Below are positions 8,356 through 14,986 of a DNA stretch of 20,130 nucleotides, piece after piece (positions within the stretch are counted from its first letter, which is position 1; each line of letters opens with the position of its first letter). Position numbers and translations under genes: made by a program. The stretch covers positions 1-20,130 of the forward strand of contig CAYOKC010000067.1 of assembly GCA_964404415.1 (NCBI GenBank), read 5' to 3'. This stretch comes from Leptolinea sp964404415 (GTDB lineage Bacteria; Chloroflexota; Anaerolineae; Anaerolineales; Anaerolineaceae). The notes beneath the pieces are model-generated. The model had not been told where the DNA came from and ran no database searches. It saw nothing but the letters and a program-made list of their open reading frames with translations.

Positions 8356-9192
8356 ATGTCACTTCCTTTTCGAATTGGAACAGTTGGCTCGCCGATTTCA
8401 ACCCCGAAAAAGCCCGGTGGTAGTGTAGGCGCTATTCAACAAATTCGCGCTCTTGGTTTGAACGCGCTTGAACTTGGATGGGTACAAAGTGTTCGGGTTA
8501 CTGAGTCTACCTGCGCGGCAATCAGGCAGGAAGCTCAATCACAGGATGTAATGCTCAGTGTGCACGCCCCTTACTTCATCAACCTAAACGCTAATGAGGA
8601 AGAATGGCCCAAGTCAAGGAAAAGACTCATGGACGCGGCCTTTTATGGAAACCTTGCCGGAGCGACGGATATCATTTTCCACCCCGGATCTTATTTTGAA
8701 AAACCTGCGGAAGAAGTTTTGGCTATTGCGATACCCCGTTTGTCGGATTGCGTGAAAGAACTTCAGTTAGCCGGTAATCCGGTGACGCTCAGGCCGGAGA
8801 CTATGGGGAAATCAGCTATGCTCGGTACCCTTCAGGATACACTGATCATGAGTAAAGCCATGTCACAAGTACTGCCATGTGTGGATTTCGCTCATTTGCA
8901 TGCCCGTGCTGCCGGAAAAAGTAATTCCCGCGAAGAGTGGAATGCTCAGATTGATGAAATTGCCGATGCCATGGGTACTGAGGCGCTCCAACACATGCAC
9001 ATACATTTATCTGGTATTGAATATTCCGCAAAAGGTGAAAAGAACCATCTTCCCTTGAAAGAATCTGATTTCAATCTGGTAGATTTGATAGATGTGCTGG
9101 TTAAACGAAAATGCTCCGGGCGTATCATGTGTGAAAGCCCGATAATGGAAGAAGACGCGCTTTATATAAAAGAAACGATAGAAAAAGCCTGA
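8356..9192 (+). CDS. Endonuclease IV-like TIM-barrel protein (AP endonuclease family 2)
   Basis: A 278-residue TIM barrel with most zinc ligands of endonuclease IV in register: H70 (VHAPYFIN), H109 (HPGSY), E148 (RPETMGK), D177 and H180 (CVDFAHLHAR), H217 (HIHLSG), H231 (KNHLPL) and E260 (CESPIM). Endonuclease IV cuts DNA 5' to abasic sites using three zinc ions. The Asp that partners the last His in E. coli Nfo (Asp-x-His) is Lys here (K229-N230-H231), as I recall for shorter archaeal-type relatives with a GE-x-x-HLxL motif. Repair activity is therefore likely but not certain, and a sugar-phosphate isomerase role is the alternative. GGAG precedes the ATG. It is the last gene of the long operon, and its stop codon lies inside a palindrome shared with the converging regulator gene. 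Confidence 0.8.
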   Translation: MSLPFRIGTVGSPISTPKKPGGSVGAIQQIRALGLNALELGWVQSVRVTESTCAAIRQEAQSQDVMLSVHAPYFINLNANEEEWPKSRKRLMDAAFYGNLAGATDIIFHPGSYFEKPAEEVLAIAIPRLSDCVKELQLAGNPVTLRPETMGKSAMLGTLQDTLIMSKAMSQVLPCVDFAHLHARAAGKSNSREEWNAQIDEIADAMGTEALQHMHIHLSGIEYSAKGEKNHLPLKESDFNLVDLIDVLVKRKCSGRIMCESPIMEEDALYIKETIEKA

Positions 9193-9211
9193 AGACTAGT
9201 CTTCAGGCTTT
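9184..9211. terminator. Perfect 28-bp palindrome, bidirectional terminator between convergent genes
   Basis: The left half AAAGCCTGAAGACT (9184-9197) and the right half AGTCTTCAGGCTTT (9198-9211) are exact reverse complements. In RNA this gives a long hairpin with a tiny loop. The stop of the plus gene (TGA, 9190-9192) and the stop of the minus regulator (TAG, plus 9196-9198) both lie inside it. On the minus strand the stem runs into a tract of five T (complement of 9182-9186), the better intrinsic terminator. On plus, only three T follow, then a T-run about 8 bases later. Confidence 0.8.
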
Positions 9212-9891
9212 GATTCAATTTTTTCGAGCATTTCTTTTGGGATATATTCTTTCAGGTTATGTTCCACAGCGAAAGCAGCTGCTTCAGCGCGGTTGCTAAC
9301 GCCCAGTTTGGAAAGAATACTGGAAACATAATTGCGGATTGTTCCCTCTCCAAGGAATAATTCTTTCGAAATTTCCCGGTTTGTCTTGCCTTCAGAAACT
9401 TTTAGAAGCACTTTCTTTTCATTATCGGATAAGTGAGCGAAAGCTGAGGCTTCTTCCTGTTTGACAACCCGTTTGACTTCCTGGAAGATCCGTTTGGTCA
9501 TGGCCGGGTCAAGGGGAGCTTCGCCGCGGCCTACCGCTTCAAGTGCCTTTACCAGGTCATCGCCACCAATTTGCTTCAAAACGTATCCAGACGCGCCTGC
9601 ACGGATCGCGGAAAACAGCATTTCATCTTCTGCGTAAGAGGTCAACATAATTACTTTTGTGTTGGGGTATGTATGAGTGATCTCTTCGCACGCCTCAATT
9701 CCTGAAGCTCCCGGTAAGCGAATATCCATAAGCACGGCATCTGGAAGTAGTTGTGCAACTTTGTCAATGGCTTCTTTGGCGGTACCGGCTTCCCCCACAA
9801 CTTCAAATTGGGGATGATGTTGGAGTAATGATCGCAAACCTATACGAACAACTTCATGGTCATCTACAATAAGTATTCTCTGTTTCTCCAT
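9196..9891 (-). CDS. NarL/LuxR-family response regulator
   Basis: A 231-residue two-domain response regulator. The receiver domain (1-120) has acidic residues D10/D11, phospho-acceptor D56 in VLMDIRLPG, T84 in MLTSYA, and K106 in YVLKQIGG. A C-terminal LuxR/GerE helix-turn-helix (about 165-225) follows: LSDNEKKVLLKVSEGKTNREISKELFLGEGTIRNYVSSILSKLGV. Both are complete, so phosphorylation-controlled DNA binding is expected. The frame is open for a further 53 codons upstream, but the start is placed at the ATG giving MEKQRILIVDDHE because the receiver begins there and an AGGAG site lies upstream (plus 9905-9909). No histidine kinase is adjacent. It is divergent from the receiver-only gene at 10031. 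Targets are unknown. Confidence 0.93.
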   Translation of the reverse strand: MEKQRILIVDDHEVVRIGLRSLLQHHPQFEVVGEAGTAKEAIDKVAQLLPDAVLMDIRLPGASGIEACEEITHTYPNTKVIMLTSYAEDEMLFSAIRAGASGYVLKQIGGDDLVKALEAVGRGEAPLDPAMTKRIFQEVKRVVKQEEASAFAHLSDNEKKVLLKVSEGKTNREISKELFLGEGTIRNYVSSILSKLGVSNRAEAAAFAVEHNLKEYIPKEMLEKIESKPED

Positions 9892-10030
9892 GGCTTTTCG
9901 GTTTCTCCTGAGTAAACCTTTAAAAGTATACACGATTGTAAAAAAGTTGTTTGAGTCTCTTGCATAACACTGCGGCCTGATATTTAATAGATATAAGCCT
10001 GTGATACACTTATTCCAAAGAGGAGACGAG
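9892..10030. promoter_or_regulatory. Divergent promoter region between two response regulators
   Basis: A 139-bp gap feeding two divergent regulator genes. On minus, TATACT (plus 9925-9930) is a good -10 for the LuxR-type regulator with no clear -35. On plus, TTGCAT (9959-9964) with TATTTA (9981-9986) at 16 bp is a weak candidate, and a strong AGAGGAG ribosome site ends 6 bases before the ATG at 10031. No obvious long inverted repeat for an operator was seen. Confidence 0.4.
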
Positions 10031-10429
10031 ATGACCCCTTCGCAAATCAAACGGATCGTATATATCGAAGATGACTCCGATATGATCGATCTGGTTAGCT
10101 TGATCCTAACCAGAAGAGGTTTTTCCGTTAAAGGCGCAGATGGCGGTGTAAAGGGTCTGGATCTGGTTCTTTCAGATGTCCCTGATCTTGTTCTGCTTGA
10201 TCTAATGATGCCGGATCTGGATGGCTGGGACGTTTACCAACAAATGAAAGCCCAGGCCAAAACCCGCAATATTCCGGTTATCGTTATCACAGCAAAAGCA
10301 CAGGCAATTGACCGGGTATTGGGTTTGCGTATTGCAAAAGTGGACGATTATATTTGCAAACCATTCAGTCCGAATGAATTGATTGCCAGTATTGATAGAA
10401 TAATTGAAAAACAAAAGCTTCAGATGTAG
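10031..10429 (+). CDS. Receiver-only response regulator (CheY-like)
   Basis: A 132-residue single receiver domain with no output domain. It has the acidic pair D14/D15 (IEDDSD), phospho-acceptor D57 (VLLDLMMPDLDGWDV), T87 (VIVITAKA) and K110 (YICKPFSPNEL). The segment before the last strand reads LRIAKVDDYI where most receivers have a Gly-Ala before DDY, a mild deviation. The frame is open from a GTG at 10001, but the ATG at 10031 is chosen for its AGAGGAG ribosome site and because the domain begins right after it. Single receivers act as phosphorelay intermediates or by protein-protein contact. The partner kinase is not in the window. It leads a likely operon with the DUF192 gene 9 bases downstream. 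Confidence 0.9.
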   Translation: MTPSQIKRIVYIEDDSDMIDLVSLILTRRGFSVKGADGGVKGLDLVLSDVPDLVLLDLMMPDLDGWDVYQQMKAQAKTRNIPVIVITAKAQAIDRVLGLRIAKVDDYICKPFSPNELIASIDRIIEKQKLQM

Positions 10430-10438
10430 AGAGAATTA

Positions 10439-10813
10439 ATGCAGCATTACATCGTCAAAAATATAACCAATGAAAACGCCCTCCCCCTGGTTCTGGGAGC
10501 TTGTGAATCCTTTATATCGCGATTACGCGGATTAATGTTTACAGGATCTCTATCTGAAAATTCCGGATTGCTTTTTATAAACCCGTCGGAAGATAGAATT
10601 AATTCTGCCATCCATATGTATTTTATGTGGATGGATCTGACTATCGTCTGGGCTGATTCAGCCGGTGTTGTCGTCGATAAGGTTTTGGCAAAAAAGTGGA
10701 AAACGCTTGCTGCTCCTAAAAAAAGTGCAAAATATATCATCGAAACACACATAGATCGTTTTGACGACTATAATTGCGGAGATTTATTGGAAATAGCACA
10801 TGAAACAATATAG
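10439..10813 (+). CDS. DUF192 family protein
   Basis: A 124-residue protein with the DUF192 pattern: an early RLRGLMFTGSL block (about 29-39), GLLFINPSEDRINSAIHMYFMWMDLTIVWADSAGVVVDKV (about 44-83, in which the IHM-FM-D core is the hallmark), and a later YIIETHIDRFDDYNCGDLLEI strand-turn. The family forms a small beta-barrel with no established biochemical role. Many members are secreted or lipoproteins, but this one has no signal peptide. The final 14 bases overlap the M23 peptidase start, implying coupled translation and perhaps a shared envelope-related role, which is speculative. Confidence 0.88.
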   Translation: MQHYIVKNITNENALPLVLGACESFISRLRGLMFTGSLSENSGLLFINPSEDRINSAIHMYFMWMDLTIVWADSAGVVVDKVLAKKWKTLAAPKKSAKYIIETHIDRFDDYNCGDLLEIAHETI

Positions 10814-12203
10814 GAAATTAGCCGCATTTTTAATTATTGTCTGTATCGCATTCCCGACATATTCAGTATCTGCTCAGGAAGCCACACCTTCCGGGCCCAC
10901 TTACACTATTCAATCCGGAGATACTCTGAATGTGATAGCCATTAAATTTGGCGTATCAATTGACGATATCATCCTGGCGAATAACATAACGAATCCCAAC
11001 CTTCTCTCGGCTGGCCAACAGATCATCATTCCTGGGCTCGAGGGAGTAACAGGAAACCTGACAGCGGAAGAAATTCCATTGGGCGCCAATTTGTCAAACT
11101 TGAGCGTTCAATATCAATTTCCTGTTGAAATGCTGGTTAAATTGAATAAAGTCACCAGCCCCAGAGAAATTTATGCAGGGTCAAGCCTGATCTTACCGGT
11201 GTCTGATCAGATCAAATTGAATAGCGTTAAGACAGTTAAACCAGGAGGCGCGATGCTTGAAACGGCTGCCTCCATTGGTGTAAATCCATGGATTTTGGCT
11301 TCCCAAAACAACTTTGAAAATACCTGGTCGGTGATTTCCGCGAAACCGGTTTTTTATTCTCAACAACAGCCGGCCGGCGAAGCCCAACCAGCGAGAAGTA
11401 ATGTTCCGTTCCTGACAAACCTTCAATTTAATGAACTTCCCGTAGTTCAGGGACATACTATCGAAATTACAGCTATGGGAGAACAAGGTCTACAGCTCTA
11501 TGGCAGTCTTGTCGACAAACCTTTACATTTCATCCAACAGCCGGATGGGAGGTATGTAGCCCTTCAGGGTGTTCACGCCATGGCAGAGACCGGTCTGTCG
11601 CCATTCGAATTGTCAATCACGCGGCCGGATGGGTCAAATTACCAGTTTACCCAGATGGTATATGTTCAATCCGGTTTTTATCCGGAAGATCCTCCATTAT
11701 CCGTAGACCCTGAAACAATTGATCCTTCTTACACAAAAGCCGAAGACGATACGATTAAGCAGATTATTTCACCAATTTCAGCTGATAAACTCTGGACCGG
11801 CGTATTTCGCGATCCCGTAGACGAACCAGTGTGCACAAAATCAATATTTGGTGTCAGACGGATATATAACGGCGGTCAGTTTGTCAGTTATCATGGCGGT
11901 TTGGACTATGGCGTCTGTGCCAATTTAAATATCTATGCGCCTGCCGCAGGTACTGTCGTTTTTACCGGTCCTCTGACAGCCACTGGAAATGCGACATTTA
12001 TTGACCACGGACAGGGAATTTATACCGGATACGGTCACCAGGCAGAAATTAAAGTAAATGTGGGTGACCATGTTGAGCCCGGGCAATTAATTGGCATTAT
12101 TGGTGCTACCGGCCGTGTGACAGGCCCGCACCTTCATTTTGAGGTATGGGTAAACGGTGTTAAAGTTAATCCTGTTCAATGGCTCGAAAATACATATCCA
12201 TAA
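10800..12203 (+). CDS. Secreted LysM / M23 (LytM-type) peptidase
   Basis: A 467-residue exported protein. A signal peptide (about 1-25: charged MKQYRK, hydrophobic core, VSAQ cleavage area) is followed by a clear LysM domain (about 34-79, YTIQSGDTLNVIAIKFGVSIDDIILANNI in outline) and a second, weaker LysM-like repeat (about 90-133). A long middle region with beta-rich spacing leads to a C-terminal M23 domain with H365/D369 (YHGGLDYG), H413 (YGHQAE) and H444/H446 (GPHLHFEVW). M23 enzymes are zinc endopeptidases that cut peptidoglycan cross-bridges, and LysM binds glycan. All zinc ligands are present, so it is probably active rather than a degenerate LytM activator. It overlaps the DUF192 gene by 14 bases. 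No intrinsic terminator is visible after it. Confidence 0.92.
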   Translation: MKQYRKLAAFLIIVCIAFPTYSVSAQEATPSGPTYTIQSGDTLNVIAIKFGVSIDDIILANNITNPNLLSAGQQIIIPGLEGVTGNLTAEEIPLGANLSNLSVQYQFPVEMLVKLNKVTSPREIYAGSSLILPVSDQIKLNSVKTVKPGGAMLETAASIGVNPWILASQNNFENTWSVISAKPVFYSQQQPAGEAQPARSNVPFLTNLQFNELPVVQGHTIEITAMGEQGLQLYGSLVDKPLHFIQQPDGRYVALQGVHAMAETGLSPFELSITRPDGSNYQFTQMVYVQSGFYPEDPPLSVDPETIDPSYTKAEDDTIKQIISPISADKLWTGVFRDPVDEPVCTKSIFGVRRIYNGGQFVSYHGGLDYGVCANLNIYAPAAGTVVFTGPLTATGNATFIDHGQGIYTGYGHQAEIKVNVGDHVEPGQLIGIIGATGRVTGPHLHFEVWVNGVKVNPVQWLENTYP

Positions 12204-12220
12204 TGGGTTTCAAGCTACGG

Positions 12221-12226
12221 TATAAT
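12221..12226 (+). promoter_or_regulatory. Candidate -10 element for the two-gene unknown operon
   Basis: A perfect TATAAT lies 17 bases after the M23 gene stop. The expected -35 position is poor, so this is a weak call. If used, transcription would begin near 12233. That leaves an upstream in-frame TTG (12241) almost leaderless and supports the ATG at 12271 as the start of the next gene. Confidence 0.35.
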
Positions 12227-12270
12227 AATTTGCCTGATATTTGTCTCTGTGGGAGAAAAAGAATAAACTG

Positions 12271-13860
12271 ATGGGATCAAATAGCCTGACTTTGCAAGAA
12301 GATTATTGGCGTAATTTTAAGTTTACAGATCAAGATCTGGAATTTCTATATAATCATCTGTTGGAAATCGAACTCCCTCAAACAGCGGAAGAACTGACAA
12401 GAGCTTTGATTTCAAAGCGAATAGATGAAGAGATCAAGAATCTCGTTAATCAAAAACCTTCTCAAGGTATCCGCTACCAACCCGATGGAATATATAAAGT
12501 TAAGGATATTCTGCAATTTCCTGCTTTGGATTGGAAAAAAGGGACTGTCACCGCAATACGAAAATCAAATAACCCCGGTATGCCTGAATTTGACGTTCTA
12601 TCGTTAGATTTCGGGGACAATGAGACGAAGATGTTTGCAGCCGGGCTAAAAGATCATGTTCTTAATCAGCCACTCAAAGTTGATGACAATGATCCCATGT
12701 TCAAGGCTGACGCTGTATATGAACAATATGGCGAAGAAATCGAAGCCATATTGACAGAAAACTTCGAAACAGTAGAAGATCTTGTCCGTATTGCCGGCCG
12801 TTGGTTCCCCAGAGCGTTGCTGGTTGATATCAATGTAGGTCACCTGAATCTTGTAGAAGCGGTACTGGATATGAATGGCGGCGGCCCCCTTCCAACCCGC
12901 AATCTGATGGAACAAATCGAGCTTCCTACCGATGTAAATTCGAAGCTAACCGAATTTTCGTTAAATCTGGCACTCGAAGAAGATGAGCGGTTTGACGAAG
13001 TAGGCCCTGCTGGTGAGACTCTCTGGTTCTTGCATAGATTGGAGCCTGAAGAAGTACGGGAGGCACCGGTTACATTGCGCTACTCGAGCACAGTAGCAAA
13101 CACTGAACCTGCTGATCTTGATCTCATGGACCAACTAATGAAGAATGTGATTGATGAACTGGAGCCAGATTCAGGAAAAGCAGATAAACCTGATCAGGTC
13201 ACAATCAGCCTTATCTATCCCCATTGGCGGGCCGGAACACTGCCCATGACCCGGGCTATTCGCAAGTTATTCCCCTCCGCGTATGAAGCACCTCGCGTGC
13301 AATTTAAATTTATTGACACGGAGACGAACCAGGATATATCTGGCTGGGTTGTCCGGACGAATAAATATGTATATGGATTGAGAGAATGGTATCAATCTCT
13401 CGAGCTTATTCCGGGTAACTATATAACCATTTCCAGGGGCAATAAACCGGGTGAGGTACTGATCTCAGCGGGGAAGAGAAAACCCAATCGTGAATGGGTT
13501 CGCACTGCCCTGATTGGCGCTGACGGCGGTATGGTTTTTGCGATGCTTAAACAGTTGGTCAGCGGAACTTACGATGAGCGAATGGTTGTCGCCATACCGG
13601 ATATGGAAGCGCTTGACACAGTCTGGAATTCCGGAAACTATACCCGGCAATCGTTGGAAACAACGTTGAAAAAAGTCATGAAAGAACAGGCGAAGCTTAA
13701 TCCTCAGGGGCATGTTCACGTTCAGGAATTGTATTCAGCTATTAACCTCATCCGGCGATGCCCGCCCGGTTTGATCTTATCCATTTTGCAGAATCGCCCC
13801 TGGTCAAATCATATGGGAGATTTGTACTTCCGTATGGCAGATACCGAAGAAGAGAGTTGA
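12271..13860 (+). CDS. Uncharacterised multidomain protein, possibly nucleic-acid-binding
   Basis: About 529 residues, not recognised, soluble, acidic, with no signal peptide or membrane span. Visible blocks are: an N-terminal helical segment (about 5-50, FTDQDLEFLYNHLLE, then TAEELTRALISKRI, like a winged-helix half); a beta segment (about 65-125, YKVKDILQFPALDWKKGTVTAIR); a helical middle with VEDLVRIAGRWFP; and, at about 318-400, a beta-barrel-like block around HWRAGTLPMTRAIRKLFPSA, GWVVRTNKYVYGLREWY and LELIPGNYITISRG. That last block looks like the pseudobarrel DNA-binding folds (B3/EcoRII-N type), which is an impression only. The C-terminus (about 470-520) is helical with QELYSAINLIRRCPPGLILSIL. 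The start is uncertain: an in-frame TTG at 12241 would add 10 residues; the ATG has GGGAG upstream at long spacing. It is one base from the next gene, so they form an operon. Confidence 0.75.
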   Translation: MGSNSLTLQEDYWRNFKFTDQDLEFLYNHLLEIELPQTAEELTRALISKRIDEEIKNLVNQKPSQGIRYQPDGIYKVKDILQFPALDWKKGTVTAIRKSNNPGMPEFDVLSLDFGDNETKMFAAGLKDHVLNQPLKVDDNDPMFKADAVYEQYGEEIEAILTENFETVEDLVRIAGRWFPRALLVDINVGHLNLVEAVLDMNGGGPLPTRNLMEQIELPTDVNSKLTEFSLNLALEEDERFDEVGPAGETLWFLHRLEPEEVREAPVTLRYSSTVANTEPADLDLMDQLMKNVIDELEPDSGKADKPDQVTISLIYPHWRAGTLPMTRAIRKLFPSAYEAPRVQFKFIDTETNQDISGWVVRTNKYVYGLREWYQSLELIPGNYITISRGNKPGEVLISAGKRKPNREWVRTALIGADGGMVFAMLKQLVSGTYDERMVVAIPDMEALDTVWNSGNYTRQSLETTLKKVMKEQAKLNPQGHVHVQELYSAINLIRRCPPGLILSILQNRPWSNHMGDLYFRMADTEEES

Positions 13861-13861
13861 C

Positions 13862-14296
13862 ATGGTGGAGACAAAAAAGTATAGCCTCGTAAAACCAACA
13901 GCCGACACCCCCTTCCATATTGACTTCGAATGGTGGATGGCGCATGATGGCAACTGGCGCATTTATTTACATAGTTGCCTTTGCCCTGACCATCAGGCTG
14001 CATTCGAGAACATAGAAGAGAGCACCAAAATTGACTGGGTTGATCCTCTCACGGCTGAAGTAAAGGTAGTTGACGGGTTGCAGGATACCCTGATGTCCCA
14101 CTGTGCCCGGCAGGAAGATTTTTTAACCAACCACACCACCCTGGTGGACGCGGTTTTCCGGACGTTTATCGCGCATGGCAATTCTCCGATGTCACCCATG
14201 CAGTTGGCTGACATTATTGGAAAACCGGCTGAAACTATCCTGAGAACTATAGGTGGGATCCAGGTATATAAAGGACTCAGACCAGTAGGTCAATAG
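13862..14296 (+). CDS. Uncharacterised small protein with Cys/His cluster and C-terminal winged-helix-like segment
   Basis: A 144-residue protein I do not recognise. The N-terminal half is aromatic-rich (FHIDFEWWMAHDGNWRIYLHSCLCPDH). C39, C41 and H44, together with H80 and C81 in LMSHCARQ, could form one zinc site, though the spacing is not a standard zinc finger. The C-terminal part (about 92-142, TLVDAVFRTFIAHGNSPMSPMQLADIIGKPAETILRTIGG) reads like a winged helix: a helix, a P-M-S turn, then a helix pair with the recognition-helix position around AETILRTI. The start follows the upstream stop by one base and has GAAGAGAG just before it, so both genes are co-transcribed and probably work together. 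A DNA- or RNA-associated role is inferred only. Confidence 0.78.
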   Translation: MVETKKYSLVKPTADTPFHIDFEWWMAHDGNWRIYLHSCLCPDHQAAFENIEESTKIDWVDPLTAEVKVVDGLQDTLMSHCARQEDFLTNHTTLVDAVFRTFIAHGNSPMSPMQLADIIGKPAETILRTIGGIQVYKGLRPVGQ

Positions 14297-14301
14297 AAAC
14301 G

Positions 14302-14329
14302 AAAACCGCCCGATTACGGGCGGTTTTTT
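14302..14329 (+). terminator. Intrinsic terminator after the two-gene unknown operon
   Basis: An 11-bp stem, AAAACCGCCCG (14302-14312) paired with CGGGCGGTTTT (14317-14327), with loop ATTA and six T from 14324 to 14329. It begins 5 bases after the upstream stop. The A-rich left arm gives a weaker T-run on the minus strand, so it may also stop the converging zinc-ribbon gene. Confidence 0.93.
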
Positions 14330-14346
14330 GATTATGAAGTATTTTT

Positions 14347-14847
14347 CTATGAGAACAAAGTGGCAAATATGGATTTGGGTTTTTGCGGGTTTGGCGCGAA
14401 ATGCTCTGATTTACCAAAGTACTGGAACCTTGGTTTCTGAGCGAAATAGTCGATCAAACCGAATGGCACCGGATTTTTTTGATCCCTTTCCATATACAGG
14501 ATCAGGATGATGTGATCAACGACCGAAGAAAGGTTGTACGATCCCCCGGGAATGGAAACGGCACCCTTATCGCCTTCAAATGTTTCAAGATCAATTTGCC
14601 CTGACGAAGAGGAGGAGGATGACATCACGCGGCCGAAAAGCCCTTGAAATTTTAGCCCGCATTTTGAACAACGGATTGGTTCAAATTTAAAAAACCACCC
14701 GTCTATATCAAAATCAGCTCCACATTGAGGGCATTTATATTGAACGGCGTAAGAATGCTCAAAAAACTGCCGCCAAATGTGGTCATCTGATTTGGGTATC
14801 ACGGGCACTTCCTGTTCAATTTTCTGTTCAACCTGATAATCATCCAT
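14347..14847 (-). CDS. Zinc-ribbon protein with poly-Ser linker, function unknown
   Basis: A 166-residue protein. A four-cysteine zinc ribbon is visible: C39 and C42 (YKCPQCGADF) with C60 and C63 (IRCSKCGLKF). An acidic, Gln/Glu-rich N-terminus precedes it (MDDYQVEQKIEQEV), and a run of seven Ser (76-82) follows. The rest (about 85-166) has no recognisable fold, with SSVVDHIILILYMERD and a Pro/Phe/Lys-rich tail. Ribbons of this type read nucleic acid or protein partners. There is no catalytic motif. A GGGGA ribosome site precedes the ATG by 8 bases. It is divergent from the isoprenoid-fold gene across a 139-bp AT-rich gap. I cannot assign a function. Confidence 0.75.
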   Translation of the reverse strand: MDDYQVEQKIEQEVPVIPKSDDHIWRQFFEHSYAVQYKCPQCGADFDIDGWFFKFEPIRCSKCGLKFQGLFGRVMSSSSSSSGQIDLETFEGDKGAVSIPGGSYNLSSVVDHIILILYMERDQKNPVPFGLIDYFAQKPRFQYFGKSEHFAPNPQKPKSIFATLFS

Positions 14848-14986
14848 AAAAAAGTCCCCATTAAAATGAGATTTGTTTAATCCTTATTATCGTTTGAAAT
14901 TTGTTTATTATCACAAACAGAATTGTTAGGTTGGAATTTTTAAGTTAGTTTTTTAGTATCACTCCGGAAAATTACATGAGCCATCT
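14848..14986. promoter_or_regulatory. AT-rich divergent promoter region
   Basis: This holds the promoters of the zinc-ribbon gene (minus) and the isoprenoid-fold gene (plus). The best plus candidate is TTGGAA (14931-14936), a 17-bp spacer, then TAGTAT (14954-14959), which predicts a start near 14966. The minus promoter is less clear: GATAAT with a TTGTGA about 19 bp upstream. The gap is markedly richer in A and T than the surrounding genes. Confidence 0.45.

Noticed and set aside
10001..10030. Longer N-terminus of the receiver-only regulator from a GTG at 10001
   Set aside because: The AGAGGAG ribosome site lies inside this extension, just before the ATG at 10031, and the receiver fold begins only after that ATG.
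9892..10050. Longer N-terminus of the LuxR-type regulator (53 extra codons)
   Set aside because: The extra residues match nothing in the receiver fold, run over the divergent promoter area and overlap the other regulator's leader.
11193..11486. Antisense 97-codon frame within the LysM-M23 gene
   Set aside because: It lies opposite a well-formed gene, with unlikely composition and no ribosome site.
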